Shown here: positions 7,639 to 16,757 of the stretch, in pieces
Layout: each line of letters starts with the position of its first letter
Numbering within the stretch: position 1 is the stretch's first letter
Assembly (NCBI RefSeq): GCF_024385525.1
Contig: NZ_JANFLU010000001.1
Coordinates: 620,001-684,000, forward strand
Reading direction: 5' to 3'
Source of the DNA: Arthrobacter sp. zg-Y238
GTDB lineage: Bacteria; Actinomycetota; Actinomycetes; Actinomycetales; Micrococcaceae
Length of the DNA stretch: 64,000 bases
Position numbers and translations under genes: made by a program
The notes under the pieces: model-generated
The model's input: only the letters and a program-made list of their open reading frames with translations
What the model was told of the DNA's origin: nothing
Databases searched by the model: none

Positions 7639-9009
7639 ATGACAACATCACGCACAATGCCGCCGGCAGGTATCCCCAACGGAGAGCCGATCCTGCCGGA
7701 CGGGCCTTCCACCACCAGGGCGAAGTTCCCCGAGTCGCCGTACCTGAGTGATGAGGGTCGCCGAATGCGGGACGAGATTGTCCAGCTCCTCCCGTTGCTG
7801 CGCCAACAGGCCGCCGAGGGGGAAGCGCTCGGCGCACTGACTCCTGCCACCCTGGAGGCGGTGAATCGGGTCGGTGCCTTCAAAATCACGATCCCCACAG
7901 AGTTGGGCGGCTACGCACTCGGGGCCCGCGACACTGCGGAGGTCGTGCGGACACTCGGCCTGGGCGATGCGGCAGCCGCCTGGCTGGTAATCGTCTCGAG
8001 CGCAACCCGGAACATCCTTGGATTCGATGCGAAGCTCCGCGACGAAGTACTTGCGGGAATCGACGAATGGGTCGGTCCGCTCGTGTTCGGTGCGACCGTC
8101 TTCGCACCGAAGGTCGGCGACGGCCGCAAGGTGGCCGGCGGCTACCAGGTGAAGGGCAAGTGGTCGTTCGGCAGCGGCAGCAAGCACGCTGCCTGGGGCT
8201 CCGTTGGTTTCGAGTATGACGACCCGGCAAGCGGCGAGCGGCGACGCGCAATGGGTGTCCTGTCCAGGGACCAGTACACGATCGTCGACGACTGGCATGT
8301 CATGGGGCTTCAGGCAACGAACTCGAACAGCATCCGGGCGGACGAGGAGATCTTCGTCCCCGACTACCGCGTCGTCCACACCGCTGACCTTCCGCGTCTG
8401 AGCGATTCACTTCGCGGCGCCTACTCGGGGTTGGGCTTCAAGCACGGAGCGTTCGGGATGATGATCGGCAGCAGCGGCGCGTTCGCCGCCTTGGCCATCG
8501 GGATCGCACAGGGGGCACTGGACTCGTTCCTTGCGCAGGCCGCGAAGCGTCCGCCGTTCAATCTGCCCTACCCGACTATGTCGGAAATGGCCTCGATCCA
8601 GATGGTCGCCGGCAAAGCGCGTGCGGCCATCAACTCGGCGGACGCCGTTCTCGCCCGGCACATGGACGAGGCGGATCGGCGGGCGCTCGCAGGTGAGGAC
8701 TATCTCCCGTCTGAAGAACCCGAAATCACGATGGATCTCGTCCACCTGATCCACCAGTGCCTCCACACAGTGGACGGGCTCCTCCTCGCTCTGGGATCGT
8801 CGGCGGTTTCCCTCTCCAATCCGATCCAGCGCGCGGTCCGGGACATCCACGTCCTGGCCACGCATGGGGCGTTCCGGATCGATCCGATGGCTGAGATCAA
8901 TGGCCGGGCGATGTTCGGTCTTGCACCTTTTCCGATGATGGCGGCGATAAGTTCGCCCGTCACTGCGCCCAAGGGCGGGCGTCCTCCGGCAGTACCCCCG
9001 CGCCACTAA
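7639..9009 (+). CDS. Acyl-CoA dehydrogenase-fold flavin-dependent monooxygenase (paralogue A2)
   Basis: A 456-residue protein with the same architecture as the one at 3387: a Pro-rich N-terminus of about 40 residues, then the acyl-CoA dehydrogenase fold with L-G-G-Y-A-L-G-A-R and D-D-W-H-V-M-G-L. It follows the FMN reductase by 35 bases, the expected pairing for a two-component hydroxylase. ATG 7639 is used because an upstream extension would run into the reductase gene, although the ribosome binding site is only moderate. The substrate is unknown. Confidence 0.75.
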   Translation: MTTSRTMPPAGIPNGEPILPDGPSTTRAKFPESPYLSDEGRRMRDEIVQLLPLLRQQAAEGEALGALTPATLEAVNRVGAFKITIPTELGGYALGARDTAEVVRTLGLGDAAAAWLVIVSSATRNILGFDAKLRDEVLAGIDEWVGPLVFGATVFAPKVGDGRKVAGGYQVKGKWSFGSGSKHAAWGSVGFEYDDPASGERRRAMGVLSRDQYTIVDDWHVMGLQATNSNSIRADEEIFVPDYRVVHTADLPRLSDSLRGAYSGLGFKHGAFGMMIGSSGAFAALAIGIAQGALDSFLAQAAKRPPFNLPYPTMSEMASIQMVAGKARAAINSADAVLARHMDEADRRALAGEDYLPSEEPEITMDLVHLIHQCLHTVDGLLLALGSSAVSLSNPIQRAVRDIHVLATHGAFRIDPMAEINGRAMFGLAPFPMMAAISSPVTAPKGGRPPAVPPRH

Positions 9010-9101
9010 GTCGTGTCCCGGGGGTTCGCCCTCGTGCCCCAGCAGGTGAAAGCGCAGGCGTCAAGGTCGACGCCGGCGACAACCGACCACAAGGAGTCCC
9101 G

Positions 9102-10622
9102 ATGCAGAAAGATCATCCAGTTGTGCCGGCGTCGAGCGTTCCGCAGCCCGTGCCCCTGCTCGACGACGCAGCGAAAATCAGCTTCAAACAATACGCCGTC
9201 GACTTCCTGAAGGCCCCGGGTCGGGCCAAGGCGGCGCTGATCGGCAGTCTTCTGCTGGTCGCCGTGAGTCCTGCAGCCCTGGCTGCGATGACCCCCTTTA
9301 TTGTTCCGGCCTACGCGATGAGCACAGGTACACGGCCGCAGGACGGGATACTTCTGTTCGTCAGCATTCCGCTGCTCGTCGGACCATTGTTCCTTCCCTT
9401 CCTCGGACGCTGGGTCGACCGCCACGGCGCCCGGACGGTCGCTTTGCCGTCCATCATTCTCTATGCGGTTTTTATGGCCTTGGTTCCGGTCGCCGGCACC
9501 ACCACATGGCTGCTCGGTGTGCTTCTTACCCTCACAGCAATCTGTGGCTTCAGCGCGAGCCTGGGGGTGGTGTTCAAAGTCATCTCCGGGTGGTTCCCGG
9601 CGCATCGTGGTATTGGTTTCGGCCTCGTCGGCGTGACGTCCGGCGTGATCGCAGCGATCTCATCTCCTCTGTTCCAGTGGCTTATTAATGGGAACGCCGC
9701 GCCCCAGACAGGTGGGGTACCCCCGGCAGGCGAGGCGCCGGCGGGAGCCGAGCCCCCCGCAGACTCCGGAAGCGGCGGTCTGGTTCCGCCTGGCGACGCG
9801 GGCGGTGCGCCTATGCCTAGCGTCGACGCCGGGGTCTTCGCGGGGCTTGGCTGGGACGGCACCTACCTCGTCACCGCCATCGCGGTCGCCGTCATCGGAA
9901 TCCCCACCGTGCTCTGGCTCATCTCCGAGCCCAAGGTCACTGCGCACGTTCCTCTGCCCAAGGCAGTCGACGCTTCTCTTCCGGGGGTGCCGTTCCGGAA
10001 GGCGATTTTGACACGACCGTGGATTCTACTCATCCTCTTCCTCGTCCTCGCTGGGACCGGGCCTATCGCGATGCGTCAGAACGCAGTGGATTTCTTCGGT
10101 CAGTCCGGTGTCAATCCCGCCGCCGTCTCGGTCTCGCTTTCGGTACTCGCCAGCACGTCAATCATTGGACTGCTTGCCGGGGGTACCACTCTCGACCGCA
10201 CACGCCGCCCGTGGGTCGTGGCGCTGCTTCTCCTCGGCGCACCGCTGGGTCTCCTGCTCGCACTCGGTAACGGTGGTTCCCTGGTGCTCGTCTATCTCTC
10301 TATGGGACTGCTCGGCATCATCGCGGGCGTGGAGTCGGCCCTGGGTCCGGCGCTGATCGCCAAGTATTTCGGGATGAAGTCCTTCGCAGCGCTCCAAGGC
10401 ATGACGCTCGCGGTTACGGGTGTTGCGCTTGCGGCGTCCCCGTACCTCTTCAGTGCGCTTCAGGCAGCTACGGGAAGCTACGCCGCGCCGATGCTCGTAC
10501 TCGTTGTGCTGGGCGTCATCGCGGTAGCGTGCGCCGCCCTTCTGCCGAAGTTCCCCGCCCCGTGGACGGGACCTGCCGTTCATAACGAGGAAACGCTGGT
10601 CGAGCCCCGACCTGCTGACTGA
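9102..10622 (+). CDS. MFS transporter with a Pro/Gly-rich loop insertion
   Basis: A 506-residue major facilitator protein with about 12 hydrophobic helices. A cytosolic N-terminus of about 35 residues precedes the first helix, and AAGGAG lies upstream of the ATG. Between the two halves (about residues 196-243) there is a stretch made almost only of Pro, Gly and Ala, longer than usual for the central loop. It sits between oxygenase genes and probably imports the substrate or exports a toxic intermediate. Direction and ligand cannot be told. Confidence 0.8.
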   Translation: MQKDHPVVPASSVPQPVPLLDDAAKISFKQYAVDFLKAPGRAKAALIGSLLLVAVSPAALAAMTPFIVPAYAMSTGTRPQDGILLFVSIPLLVGPLFLPFLGRWVDRHGARTVALPSIILYAVFMALVPVAGTTTWLLGVLLTLTAICGFSASLGVVFKVISGWFPAHRGIGFGLVGVTSGVIAAISSPLFQWLINGNAAPQTGGVPPAGEAPAGAEPPADSGSGGLVPPGDAGGAPMPSVDAGVFAGLGWDGTYLVTAIAVAVIGIPTVLWLISEPKVTAHVPLPKAVDASLPGVPFRKAILTRPWILLILFLVLAGTGPIAMRQNAVDFFGQSGVNPAAVSVSLSVLASTSIIGLLAGGTTLDRTRRPWVVALLLLGAPLGLLLALGNGGSLVLVYLSMGLLGIIAGVESALGPALIAKYFGMKSFAALQGMTLAVTGVALAASPYLFSALQAATGSYAAPMLVLVVLGVIAVACAALLPKFPAPWTGPAVHNEETLVEPRPAD

Positions 10623-10735
10623 GTCCCCGATACGTCACCCCGCTGGCGGACACCCGCCGGCATCCGTGACGCGAGCAGCCATCTCACCACTCTCTCTATC
10701 ACCCACGTCCCATCACCAAGAAAAGGTTCCCCGTT

Positions 10736-11923
10736 ATGTCCCCTCTGCTTACCGCCCCCCTCCCTGCCGAACTCCTGTCGAATGCCGAAGCACTGGTGCC
10801 CCTGCTGAGGGAGCGTGCGGCCGAGACCGAGGAGCTTCGCCGCCTCCCGGACGAAACGATCTCCGACTTCGAAAGGGCAGGCCTATTCAGCGCGATGCTC
10901 CCAGCCACGCTGGGCGGCTCCCAGATCGACCTCATCGAGTACGTGGACATCGTCCGGACCCTGTCCCGGGGCGACGCGTCAGCCGGGTGGGTCGGCGCGT
11001 TCCTCATGGCCCACAATCTCCTGCTCGCTCGTTATGGGGCACAGGCGCAGGCCGACTTCTTCCAGGGCGGCACGTACGCGCTGGCAGCGGCGGCGGCCAC
11101 CCCTCCCGGAACGGCGGTGACGACCGAGGGCGGCTACCTGGTCAGCGGTCGCTGGCGCTTCGCCTCCGCTGTGATGCACGCCCAATGGGTGATGGTCAGC
11201 GCCGTATCTCCATCCGGGCCGCTCTCGGTGGCGGTGCCCATCGAGGACGTGACGGTGATCGACACGTGGCAGGTCCCCGGTATGAAGGGCACCGGGAGCA
11301 ACGATGTAGAGGCAAAGGACGTCTTCGTTCCCGCGCACCGAACGATTGAGTTCGCGTTGTTCTCCGCTGACTCGGAACGGGCTGCTGCGCTACACCCCGG
11401 TTACCCGCTCGCTGCGTACCCCGTCAACCGCATTCTGCCCGTCATCCAGGCTGCAGTTGCGCTCGGCACCGCGGATGCGGCCCTGGAGCTGTTCCGTGGA
11501 AATGCCGGTAAGCGTGTCCGCATGCAGACCGGGCAGCGAATCGTGGATGAGCCGCTGGTGCGATCGGCATACGCCCACGCCTGGGACCTGCTGCACGTCG
11601 CGGAGCTGCAGATGAGGGACGCACTCGAAATGACGGCCGCCATCTACGGGCCTGAGCGCTCGCAGGAGGCAAGCCTTGAGAACCGCGCCGTGATCAACCT
11701 GGGTCTCACCGGGGCGGGCACCAAGGCATTTGCTGCAGTGGACCTGGTGGTGCGCTCGTCGGGGGCCTCTATCTTCCGCACGGGTGACCCGCTGGAGCGC
11801 ATCTGCAGGGATGTGCAGGTCATCCGCAATCATGCGTCCGCAGATTTCATGACCATGAGCGCTGTTGCCGGCGGTGTCCTCCTCGGGCAGGATCTCGGCG
11901 ACTTCCCCGAGCCCCTCTTTTAA
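10736..11923 (+). CDS. Acyl-CoA dehydrogenase-fold flavin-dependent monooxygenase (paralogue B1)
   Basis: A 395-residue protein of the acyl-CoA dehydrogenase superfamily, HsaA/HpaB-like. Segments include L-S-R-G-D-A-S-A-G-W near residue 78, V-P-G-M-K-G-T-G-S-N-D in the middle and S-G-A-S-I-F-R-T-G-D-P-L near the C-terminus. It has the same length as the protein at 20308 and similar sequence throughout. Each of the two is followed, after exactly 41 bases, by a 217-residue NTF2-like gene. It probably works with a reduced flavin from the reductase at 6992 or 12683. Confidence 0.77.
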   Translation: MSPLLTAPLPAELLSNAEALVPLLRERAAETEELRRLPDETISDFERAGLFSAMLPATLGGSQIDLIEYVDIVRTLSRGDASAGWVGAFLMAHNLLLARYGAQAQADFFQGGTYALAAAAATPPGTAVTTEGGYLVSGRWRFASAVMHAQWVMVSAVSPSGPLSVAVPIEDVTVIDTWQVPGMKGTGSNDVEAKDVFVPAHRTIEFALFSADSERAAALHPGYPLAAYPVNRILPVIQAAVALGTADAALELFRGNAGKRVRMQTGQRIVDEPLVRSAYAHAWDLLHVAELQMRDALEMTAAIYGPERSQEASLENRAVINLGLTGAGTKAFAAVDLVVRSSGASIFRTGDPLERICRDVQVIRNHASADFMTMSAVAGGVLLGQDLGDFPEPLF

Positions 11924-11964
11924 TCGACGTCGCCCCTCCATCCCCTCCGTTACGAAAGGGCATC

Positions 11965-12618
11965 ATGTCCGAACTCGCAGATATCACCCGCCGACTGGAG
12001 CGCCTCGAAGCTGTTCATGAAATCGAAAACCTCATGGGGCGCTATGCGTTCTACCACTCGGCCTATCGGGATGACCTGATTCCACCGCTGTTCGCGGACC
12101 GGGAGGACCTGGTTGTGGAGATGCCGTTCGGTACGTTCACCGGGCCGGACGCCGCCCGGAGAGCGTGGGCGCCGCCCCCGATGAAGGCGCCCTCGCGCGA
12201 TCTGACCGGTGAGTACGTTGAGCACCTGCTCACGACTCCGGTGGTGGAAGTTGCCCAGGATGGGCGCACCGCTTCGGCGGCATGGATCTCACCGGGCGCC
12301 GAGGCGCATCACCTCGGCTGGGTCGAAGGCAACCCGCTTCGGGCGCTTTGGTACTGGGGACGTTACTCGGCGGATTTCGTCCGTGAAGACGATGCCTGGC
12401 GGCTCTGGCACTTCCGGCTCTCGGCCACCTTCATCACGGACTACAGCGCCAGCTTCACGGATGCCGCTGCGCAGCTGATCCCGCCTCTGCCGCCCTACGA
12501 CGAGAACGGACCAGATGCTCCGCCCCGCGGTCAGGTGCCCTACTCGCCGGTCTGGGACCCCCGTGAGCTCCCGCTCGCCCCGGAGCCGTACGACACGTTC
12601 CCCGGTCCGCCGGAATAA
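11965..12618 (+). CDS. NTF2-like (SnoaL_4-type) protein (cassette B1)
   Basis: A 217-residue protein with an NTF2-like domain in about residues 1-150 and a Pro-rich C-terminus. It shares the blocks E-Y-V-E-H-L-L, P-G-A-E-A-H-H-L-G-W-V-E-G-N-P and W-Y-W-G-R-Y with the protein at 19613. The His pair in A-H-H-L-G-W could be functional. GAAAGG precedes the ATG. Its fixed partnership with a B-type monooxygenase suggests it acts on, or binds, that enzyme's product. Confidence 0.68.
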   Translation: MSELADITRRLERLEAVHEIENLMGRYAFYHSAYRDDLIPPLFADREDLVVEMPFGTFTGPDAARRAWAPPPMKAPSRDLTGEYVEHLLTTPVVEVAQDGRTASAAWISPGAEAHHLGWVEGNPLRALWYWGRYSADFVREDDAWRLWHFRLSATFITDYSASFTDAAAQLIPPLPPYDENGPDAPPRGQVPYSPVWDPRELPLAPEPYDTFPGPPE

Positions 12619-12623
12619 ACCCA

Positions 12624-12652
12624 TTGCGCTTATCTGCACTACACCGTACAGT
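12624..12652 (+). promoter_or_regulatory. Promoter P3 with 15-bp island operator
   Basis: TTGCGC (12624-12629) and TACAGT (12647-12652) are 17 bases apart, the same arrangement and -35 as P1. The operator is ACTACACCGTACAGT (12638-12652). The predicted start site near 12659 leaves a leader of about 24 bases with GAGGAGG before the GTG at 12683. Confidence 0.65.
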
Positions 12653-12682
12653 ACGACTATGAATCTCAATGAGGAGGTACCG

Positions 12683-13183
12683 GTGGATACGCATACAGAA
12701 GTTTCCGTTGATCCGCAGGCATTCCGGGCAGCCATGGGAGCCGTCGCCACGCCCGTCTCCATCGTGACGACCACTCTCGGTGTCCCGCATGGGACAACGG
12801 TCAGTGCGTTCGCATCGTTGTCGCTGGATCCACCGATGGTCCTCGTGTCGCTTCAACACGACTCAGACCTGCTCGAGTTGATCACGCGGTCCGGGCGGTT
12901 CGGTCTCAATGTCCTCGCCTTCGACCAGGCGGGGATCGCCTCGACCTTCGCAAGGCGTGGTCTCGACCGGTTCGCCGGCGTGGATTGGGTGATGGATCAG
13001 GGATTGCCGCGTATTGCCGGCATCGCGTCGTGGGCAGCGTGCCAGGTCGTGGACCTGGTGCGGGCGGGGGATCACACGATCGTGACGGGTCTCGTCGGTG
13101 CTGCGGACAGCTTCGATGTCGCCGGCCTCGTTTATCAGCACCGCCGGTTCGGTCACTTCACCCCCGTGGAGCCGGCGGCCTGA
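12683..13183 (+). CDS. Flavin reductase domain protein (HpaC/HsaB-like)
   Basis: A 166-residue flavin reductase with a split-barrel FMN-binding fold. It shows T-P-V-S-I-V-T-T near the N-terminus, G-T-T-V-S-A-F-A-S-L-S-L-D-P-P and a C-terminal Y-Q-H-R-R-F-G. It would supply reduced flavin to the group D monooxygenases. GTG 12683 is preferred because GAGGAGG (12671-12677) lies 5 bases upstream. An in-frame ATG at 12659 coincides with the predicted transcription start of P3 and could only serve as a leaderless start. It is first of the six-gene operon to 19548. Confidence 0.83.
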   Translation: MDTHTEVSVDPQAFRAAMGAVATPVSIVTTTLGVPHGTTVSAFASLSLDPPMVLVSLQHDSDLLELITRSGRFGLNVLAFDQAGIASTFARRGLDRFAGVDWVMDQGLPRIAGIASWAACQVVDLVRAGDHTIVTGLVGAADSFDVAGLVYQHRRFGHFTPVEPAA

Positions 13184-13260
13184 GGGCCCTCCTTACAAAA
13201 CCGAGCCGCAAGTACAGCAATGAATCGGCTGCAGCGCAGCCGCCGAGTGAAGGAACAATG

Positions 13261-13950
13261 ATGTCCCAGTCCGTCTATGCCACCACGCCGAAACCGCGCC
13301 CTATCCGCGCCCCCAAACTCCACCACGCGACCTTCATGACCATGGAGATCGACCCCATGGTGAAATTCTACGAGGCCGTTTGCGGCCTCCAGCCGATCTT
13401 CTACTCGGAGAACGCCGCCTGGCTGGTTAACGATGAGGCGAACCACCGCATCGCACTTCTCCGCATTCCCGGCACGGTCCCGCCGGTGGACAAACCCCAC
13501 TCGGCCGGGATCCACCACACGGCGTTCGAATACCCCGACTTCGACTCGTGGCTGGACAACTACGTCCGCCTGCGGGACCAGGACATCCTGCCCGCCTTCA
13601 ACATGGACCATGGCATGACGATGTCCATGTACTACACCGACCCGGACGGGAACGGCATCGAGATCCAGGTGGACAACTTCCATGACTGGGGCAAGTCGAG
13701 CGAGTGGATGTGGGCATCACGCGAGTTCGCGGAGGACCAGCTCGGACCGCAGTTCGACCCGGACAAGCTGGTTGCCGCACGCGAGGCGGGGATGGATCAC
13801 GAGGAGATTCACCGCCGGGCTTATGCCGGTGAGTTCCGTCCCGCCGTCGAGGTTCCCAACCCGTCGTTCCCCGACCGTTGGGCAGAGAAGATCGCGGCGA
13901 ACCCCGAGCTCCTGCGCGGAGTTCCCTTCCCGCTCGCAGCGGAGGCCTGA
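13261..13950 (+). CDS. VOC-superfamily extradiol ring-cleavage dioxygenase
   Basis: A 229-residue type I extradiol dioxygenase candidate. The metal ligands are visible: His in L-H-H-A-T-F (21 or 22), His in I-H-H-T-A-F (85 or 86) and Glu 134 in G-N-G-I-E-I. It is shorter than the classical two-domain enzymes of about 290-300 residues, having one clear VOC module and a Trp/Glu-rich C-terminal tail. ATG 13261 is used because AAGGA is 6 bases upstream; ATG 13258 is possible. It should open the ring of a catechol- or hydroquinone-like product of the hydroxylases. The next gene is a ring-fission-product hydrolase. Confidence 0.8.
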   Translation: MSQSVYATTPKPRPIRAPKLHHATFMTMEIDPMVKFYEAVCGLQPIFYSENAAWLVNDEANHRIALLRIPGTVPPVDKPHSAGIHHTAFEYPDFDSWLDNYVRLRDQDILPAFNMDHGMTMSMYYTDPDGNGIEIQVDNFHDWGKSSEWMWASREFAEDQLGPQFDPDKLVAAREAGMDHEEIHRRAYAGEFRPAVEVPNPSFPDRWAEKIAANPELLRGVPFPLAAEA

Positions 13951-13953
13951 CAC

Positions 13954-14805
13954 ATGCGTATAGCCAACCTGAATGGCCGTGCCTCCCTCGTGACCGAGGG
14001 GGGAGCAGTCGACATCGCCAAAGCCTCCGACGGCGCTTTCGGGCCTGACCCGATGGATGTCTACGAGCGCTGGAGTGACTTCGCCGCCTGGGCGGCCGCG
14101 GCCGCCCTGCCGGCGGCTGTGCCCTTCGAGCCGGCCGATCTCGGCATCCCGGTCCCGAGGCCTCCGCAGGTGCTCGCCATCGGCGTGAACTACAAGGACC
14201 ACGCCGCCGAGGCCAACATCCCGGCACCCGATGACCTGATCGTCTTCACGAAGTTCCGCTCCAGCCTCGCAGCGCCCAACGCACAGGTCGAACTGCCAAG
14301 CGACGACGTCGATTACGAAACCGAGATTGTCGTGGTTATCGGTAAGGAAGGCCGCCGGATCGAGAAGGCCGATGCATGGCAACATGTGGCCGGCATCGCC
14401 GTCGGACAGGATTATTCGGAGCGCACTGTGCAGCGCCGTCCCCCCGTACCGCAGTTCTCGATGGGCAAGTCGTTCCCGAATTTCGGACCGTTCGGACCGT
14501 ACGTGGTCACACCGGACGAATTCCCGAACCGGGACTCCATCTCGTTCCACGCGGTGCTCGAGCGCCCGGGCGAAGAGACGATCACTCTTCAGGACGGCGA
14601 CACGGATCAGCTGTTTTTCCCGATTGACGAGAGTATCCACAGGCTCTCGCAAATCGTGACGCTGCTGCCCGGTGACATCATCTTCACAGGCACGCCCGCG
14701 GGTGTGGGCCTCTCGCGCGGGATACTGATGCGGCCGGGCTATCGCCTCACCAGCACCCTCGACGGCTTCGGCTCGTTTACGAACGAGTTCACCGCGGCAT
14801 CGTGA
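13954..14805 (+). CDS. Fumarylacetoacetate hydrolase family protein
   Basis: A 283-residue FAA-hydrolase-fold protein. Features include G-V-N-Y-K-D-H-A-A-E (near residue 77), the metal-binding acidic motif in D-Y-E-T-E-I-V-V-V (about 112-120) and F-T-G-T-P-A-G-V-G near the C-terminus. Family members cleave C-C bonds in acylpyruvates or fumarylacetoacetate, or decarboxylate or hydrate related acids. It lies 3 bases after the dioxygenase and overlaps the acetoacetyl-CoA synthetase by 4 bases. The likely role is to cut the ring-cleavage product and release a beta-keto acid. Confidence 0.83.
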   Translation: MRIANLNGRASLVTEGGAVDIAKASDGAFGPDPMDVYERWSDFAAWAAAAALPAAVPFEPADLGIPVPRPPQVLAIGVNYKDHAAEANIPAPDDLIVFTKFRSSLAAPNAQVELPSDDVDYETEIVVVIGKEGRRIEKADAWQHVAGIAVGQDYSERTVQRRPPVPQFSMGKSFPNFGPFGPYVVTPDEFPNRDSISFHAVLERPGEETITLQDGDTDQLFFPIDESIHRLSQIVTLLPGDIIFTGTPAGVGLSRGILMRPGYRLTSTLDGFGSFTNEFTAAS

Positions 14806-16757
14806 CCGAGACGTCCGGGGCGCCCGAAGTCACCTGGGCGCCCACCGAGGAGAGCATCCGGAACACCCAGATGTGGGCCCTCCGTGAGCTCGCCCTCGAA
14901 CGCCACGGGGTGCTCCTCGACGACTACCCTGCCTTCTGGCGGTGGTCGGTCGAGGAGCCCGGGGAATTCTGGGATCTCGTACGTGAGCATGCGGGCCTGA
15001 TAGGCGACGGGCTGGTGGGACCTGCCCTTTCGGAGCGCCGCATGCCCGGTGCGGTCTGGTACCCGGAGGCGCGGCTGAACTATGCCGAGAACGTCCTGCG
15101 GCATGCGGACACCCGGCCGGACGAGGTGGCGATCGTAGGACTGTCCGAGGACGGGCGCATCGAGTGGACCTGGGCCGGTCTCCGTGATCGTGTCGCGGCC
15201 CTCGCCGCCCGCCTCCGCGGCCTCGGCGTCGAGCAGGGCGACGTCGTCGCGGGCGTCTTTCCGAACATCCCCGAGGCGATCGCTGCGATGCTCGCGGCCG
15301 CGTCCCTCGGCGCGATCTGGTCGGTGTGCTCGCCCGACTTTGCCAAACCTGCCATCGTCGACAGGCTGGCGCCGCTCGAGCCCCGCGTGCTGCTGGGTTT
15401 CTCCGGCTACACGTTCAAGGGCCGCGCGGTCGACTCCCGGCCGCTGGTGGACTCGGTCGGCTCCGCGCTGCCCACGGTGACCGACGTCGTGTACCTCGAC
15501 GACCTCGATGCCTTGCCGCCTGCACCCGCGGACTACCGGCGCCTCCCGTTCGACCACCCCTTGTGGGTCCTCTTCTCCTCCGGAACCACCGGCACGCCGA
15601 AGGGAATCGTGCACGGACACGGCGGAATGCTGCTCGAATCCGCCAAGGGAATCGGGCTGCAGTTCGACCTCGGTCCGGGTGACCGCTATTTCACCGCAGC
15701 GAACACCTCCTGGATGGTGTGGAACACTCTTCCGAACACGCTCAGCGTGGGGGCATCAGTGGTTACCTTCCCCGGTGCGTCCGTGTGGCCGGACGCCGAC
15801 CGCCAGTTCGCACTCGTCGCTGAGACGCAGGCGACGATGCTCGCCACCGGGGCCGCATATCTCGCCCTCGTGGAGAAGTCCGGGCTGCGCCCGGGAGACC
15901 GTTACGACCTCTCGTGCCTGGACACGATCATGTCAACGGGATCGGTTCTCGCCCCCTCGACCTGGCGCTGGGTCCACGCCGCGGTCAAGGCCGACGTCCA
16001 CCTGTCGAGTGATTCCGGCGGCACCGATATCTGCAGCGGTTTCATCGGGGGCAACCCGTGGCAGCGCGTGCACCTCGGTGAACTGCAGGGACCGACGCTC
16101 GGAACTCCCGTCCAGGTCCGCGCGGAGGGCGGCCGGGAGGCGGCGGACGACGAAGTGGGCGAGCTCGTGCTGACCGGGCCGATGCCGTCAATGCCGGTCC
16201 GCTTCTGGGGCGATGAGGATGGCGCCAAGTACCACGCGGCGTACTTCGAAGCCGACCCGTCCGTCTGGACGCACGGCGACTGGATCAGCCGCACCCCGCG
16301 CGGGGGTGTGGTGGTGCACGGAAGATCCGACGCGACGCTCAACCGCGACGGCGTGCGGCTCGGCAGCGCGGAGATCTACGCCGCGCTGCAAACCCTGGAT
16401 GAAGTGCGTAACGGCGTCGTTCTGGGGATCGAAATGCCGGGCGGGCGGTACTGGATGCCGCTGTTCGTCGAACTGGCCGACGGCGTCGAACTCAGCGACG
16501 ACCTGGCCGCGCGGATCCGGACCGCGATCCGTTCCCGAGCGACGGCGCGGCACGTTCCGGACGCGATCGAGGCAGCGCCGGGCATTCCCGTCACGTACTC
16601 CGGTAAGCGGATCGAGGTGCCCTTGAAGAAGGTGTTCCTGGGGTATGACCAGGCCAAGGCGGTCAACCGCGGATCGCTGCAGAACCCAGGCACGGTCGAC
16701 TGGTTCGTCCAGCGGGCCCGAGTATTCAACGAACAGAATGGAATCGAAGCCAAATGA
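14802..16757 (+). CDS. Acetoacetyl-CoA synthetase (acetoacetate-CoA ligase)
   Basis: A 651-residue AMP-forming acyl-CoA synthetase. The N-terminus (N-T-Q-M-W, W-Y-P-E-A-R-L-N-Y-A-E-N) is typical of acetoacetate-CoA ligases. The AMP loop is F-S-S-G-T-T-G-T-P-K-G (near residue 255), H-G-D-W-I lies further on, and the C-terminal lysine region contains T-Y-S-G-K-R-I-E-V-P. It activates acetoacetate, or a close beta-keto acid, with ATP and CoA. The GTG start overlaps the upstream stop, and its own stop overlaps the next ATG. With the thiolase at 18328 it explains conversion of the ring-cleavage product to acetyl-CoA. Confidence 0.88.
   Translation: MTETSGAPEVTWAPTEESIRNTQMWALRELALERHGVLLDDYPAFWRWSVEEPGEFWDLVREHAGLIGDGLVGPALSERRMPGAVWYPEARLNYAENVLRHADTRPDEVAIVGLSEDGRIEWTWAGLRDRVAALAARLRGLGVEQGDVVAGVFPNIPEAIAAMLAAASLGAIWSVCSPDFAKPAIVDRLAPLEPRVLLGFSGYTFKGRAVDSRPLVDSVGSALPTVTDVVYLDDLDALPPAPADYRRLPFDHPLWVLFSSGTTGTPKGIVHGHGGMLLESAKGIGLQFDLGPGDRYFTAANTSWMVWNTLPNTLSVGASVVTFPGASVWPDADRQFALVAETQATMLATGAAYLALVEKSGLRPGDRYDLSCLDTIMSTGSVLAPSTWRWVHAAVKADVHLSSDSGGTDICSGFIGGNPWQRVHLGELQGPTLGTPVQVRAEGGREAADDEVGELVLTGPMPSMPVRFWGDEDGAKYHAAYFEADPSVWTHGDWISRTPRGGVVVHGRSDATLNRDGVRLGSAEIYAALQTLDEVRNGVVLGIEMPGGRYWMPLFVELADGVELSDDLAARIRTAIRSRATARHVPDAIEAAPGIPVTYSGKRIEVPLKKVFLGYDQAKAVNRGSLQNPGTVDWFVQRARVFNEQNGIEAK

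Noticed and set aside
13196-13225. A TACAGC sequence upstream of the dioxygenase was considered as a fifth island promoter.
   Set aside because: It lacks the ACTG arm and a -35, and the gene lies inside the operon from P3.
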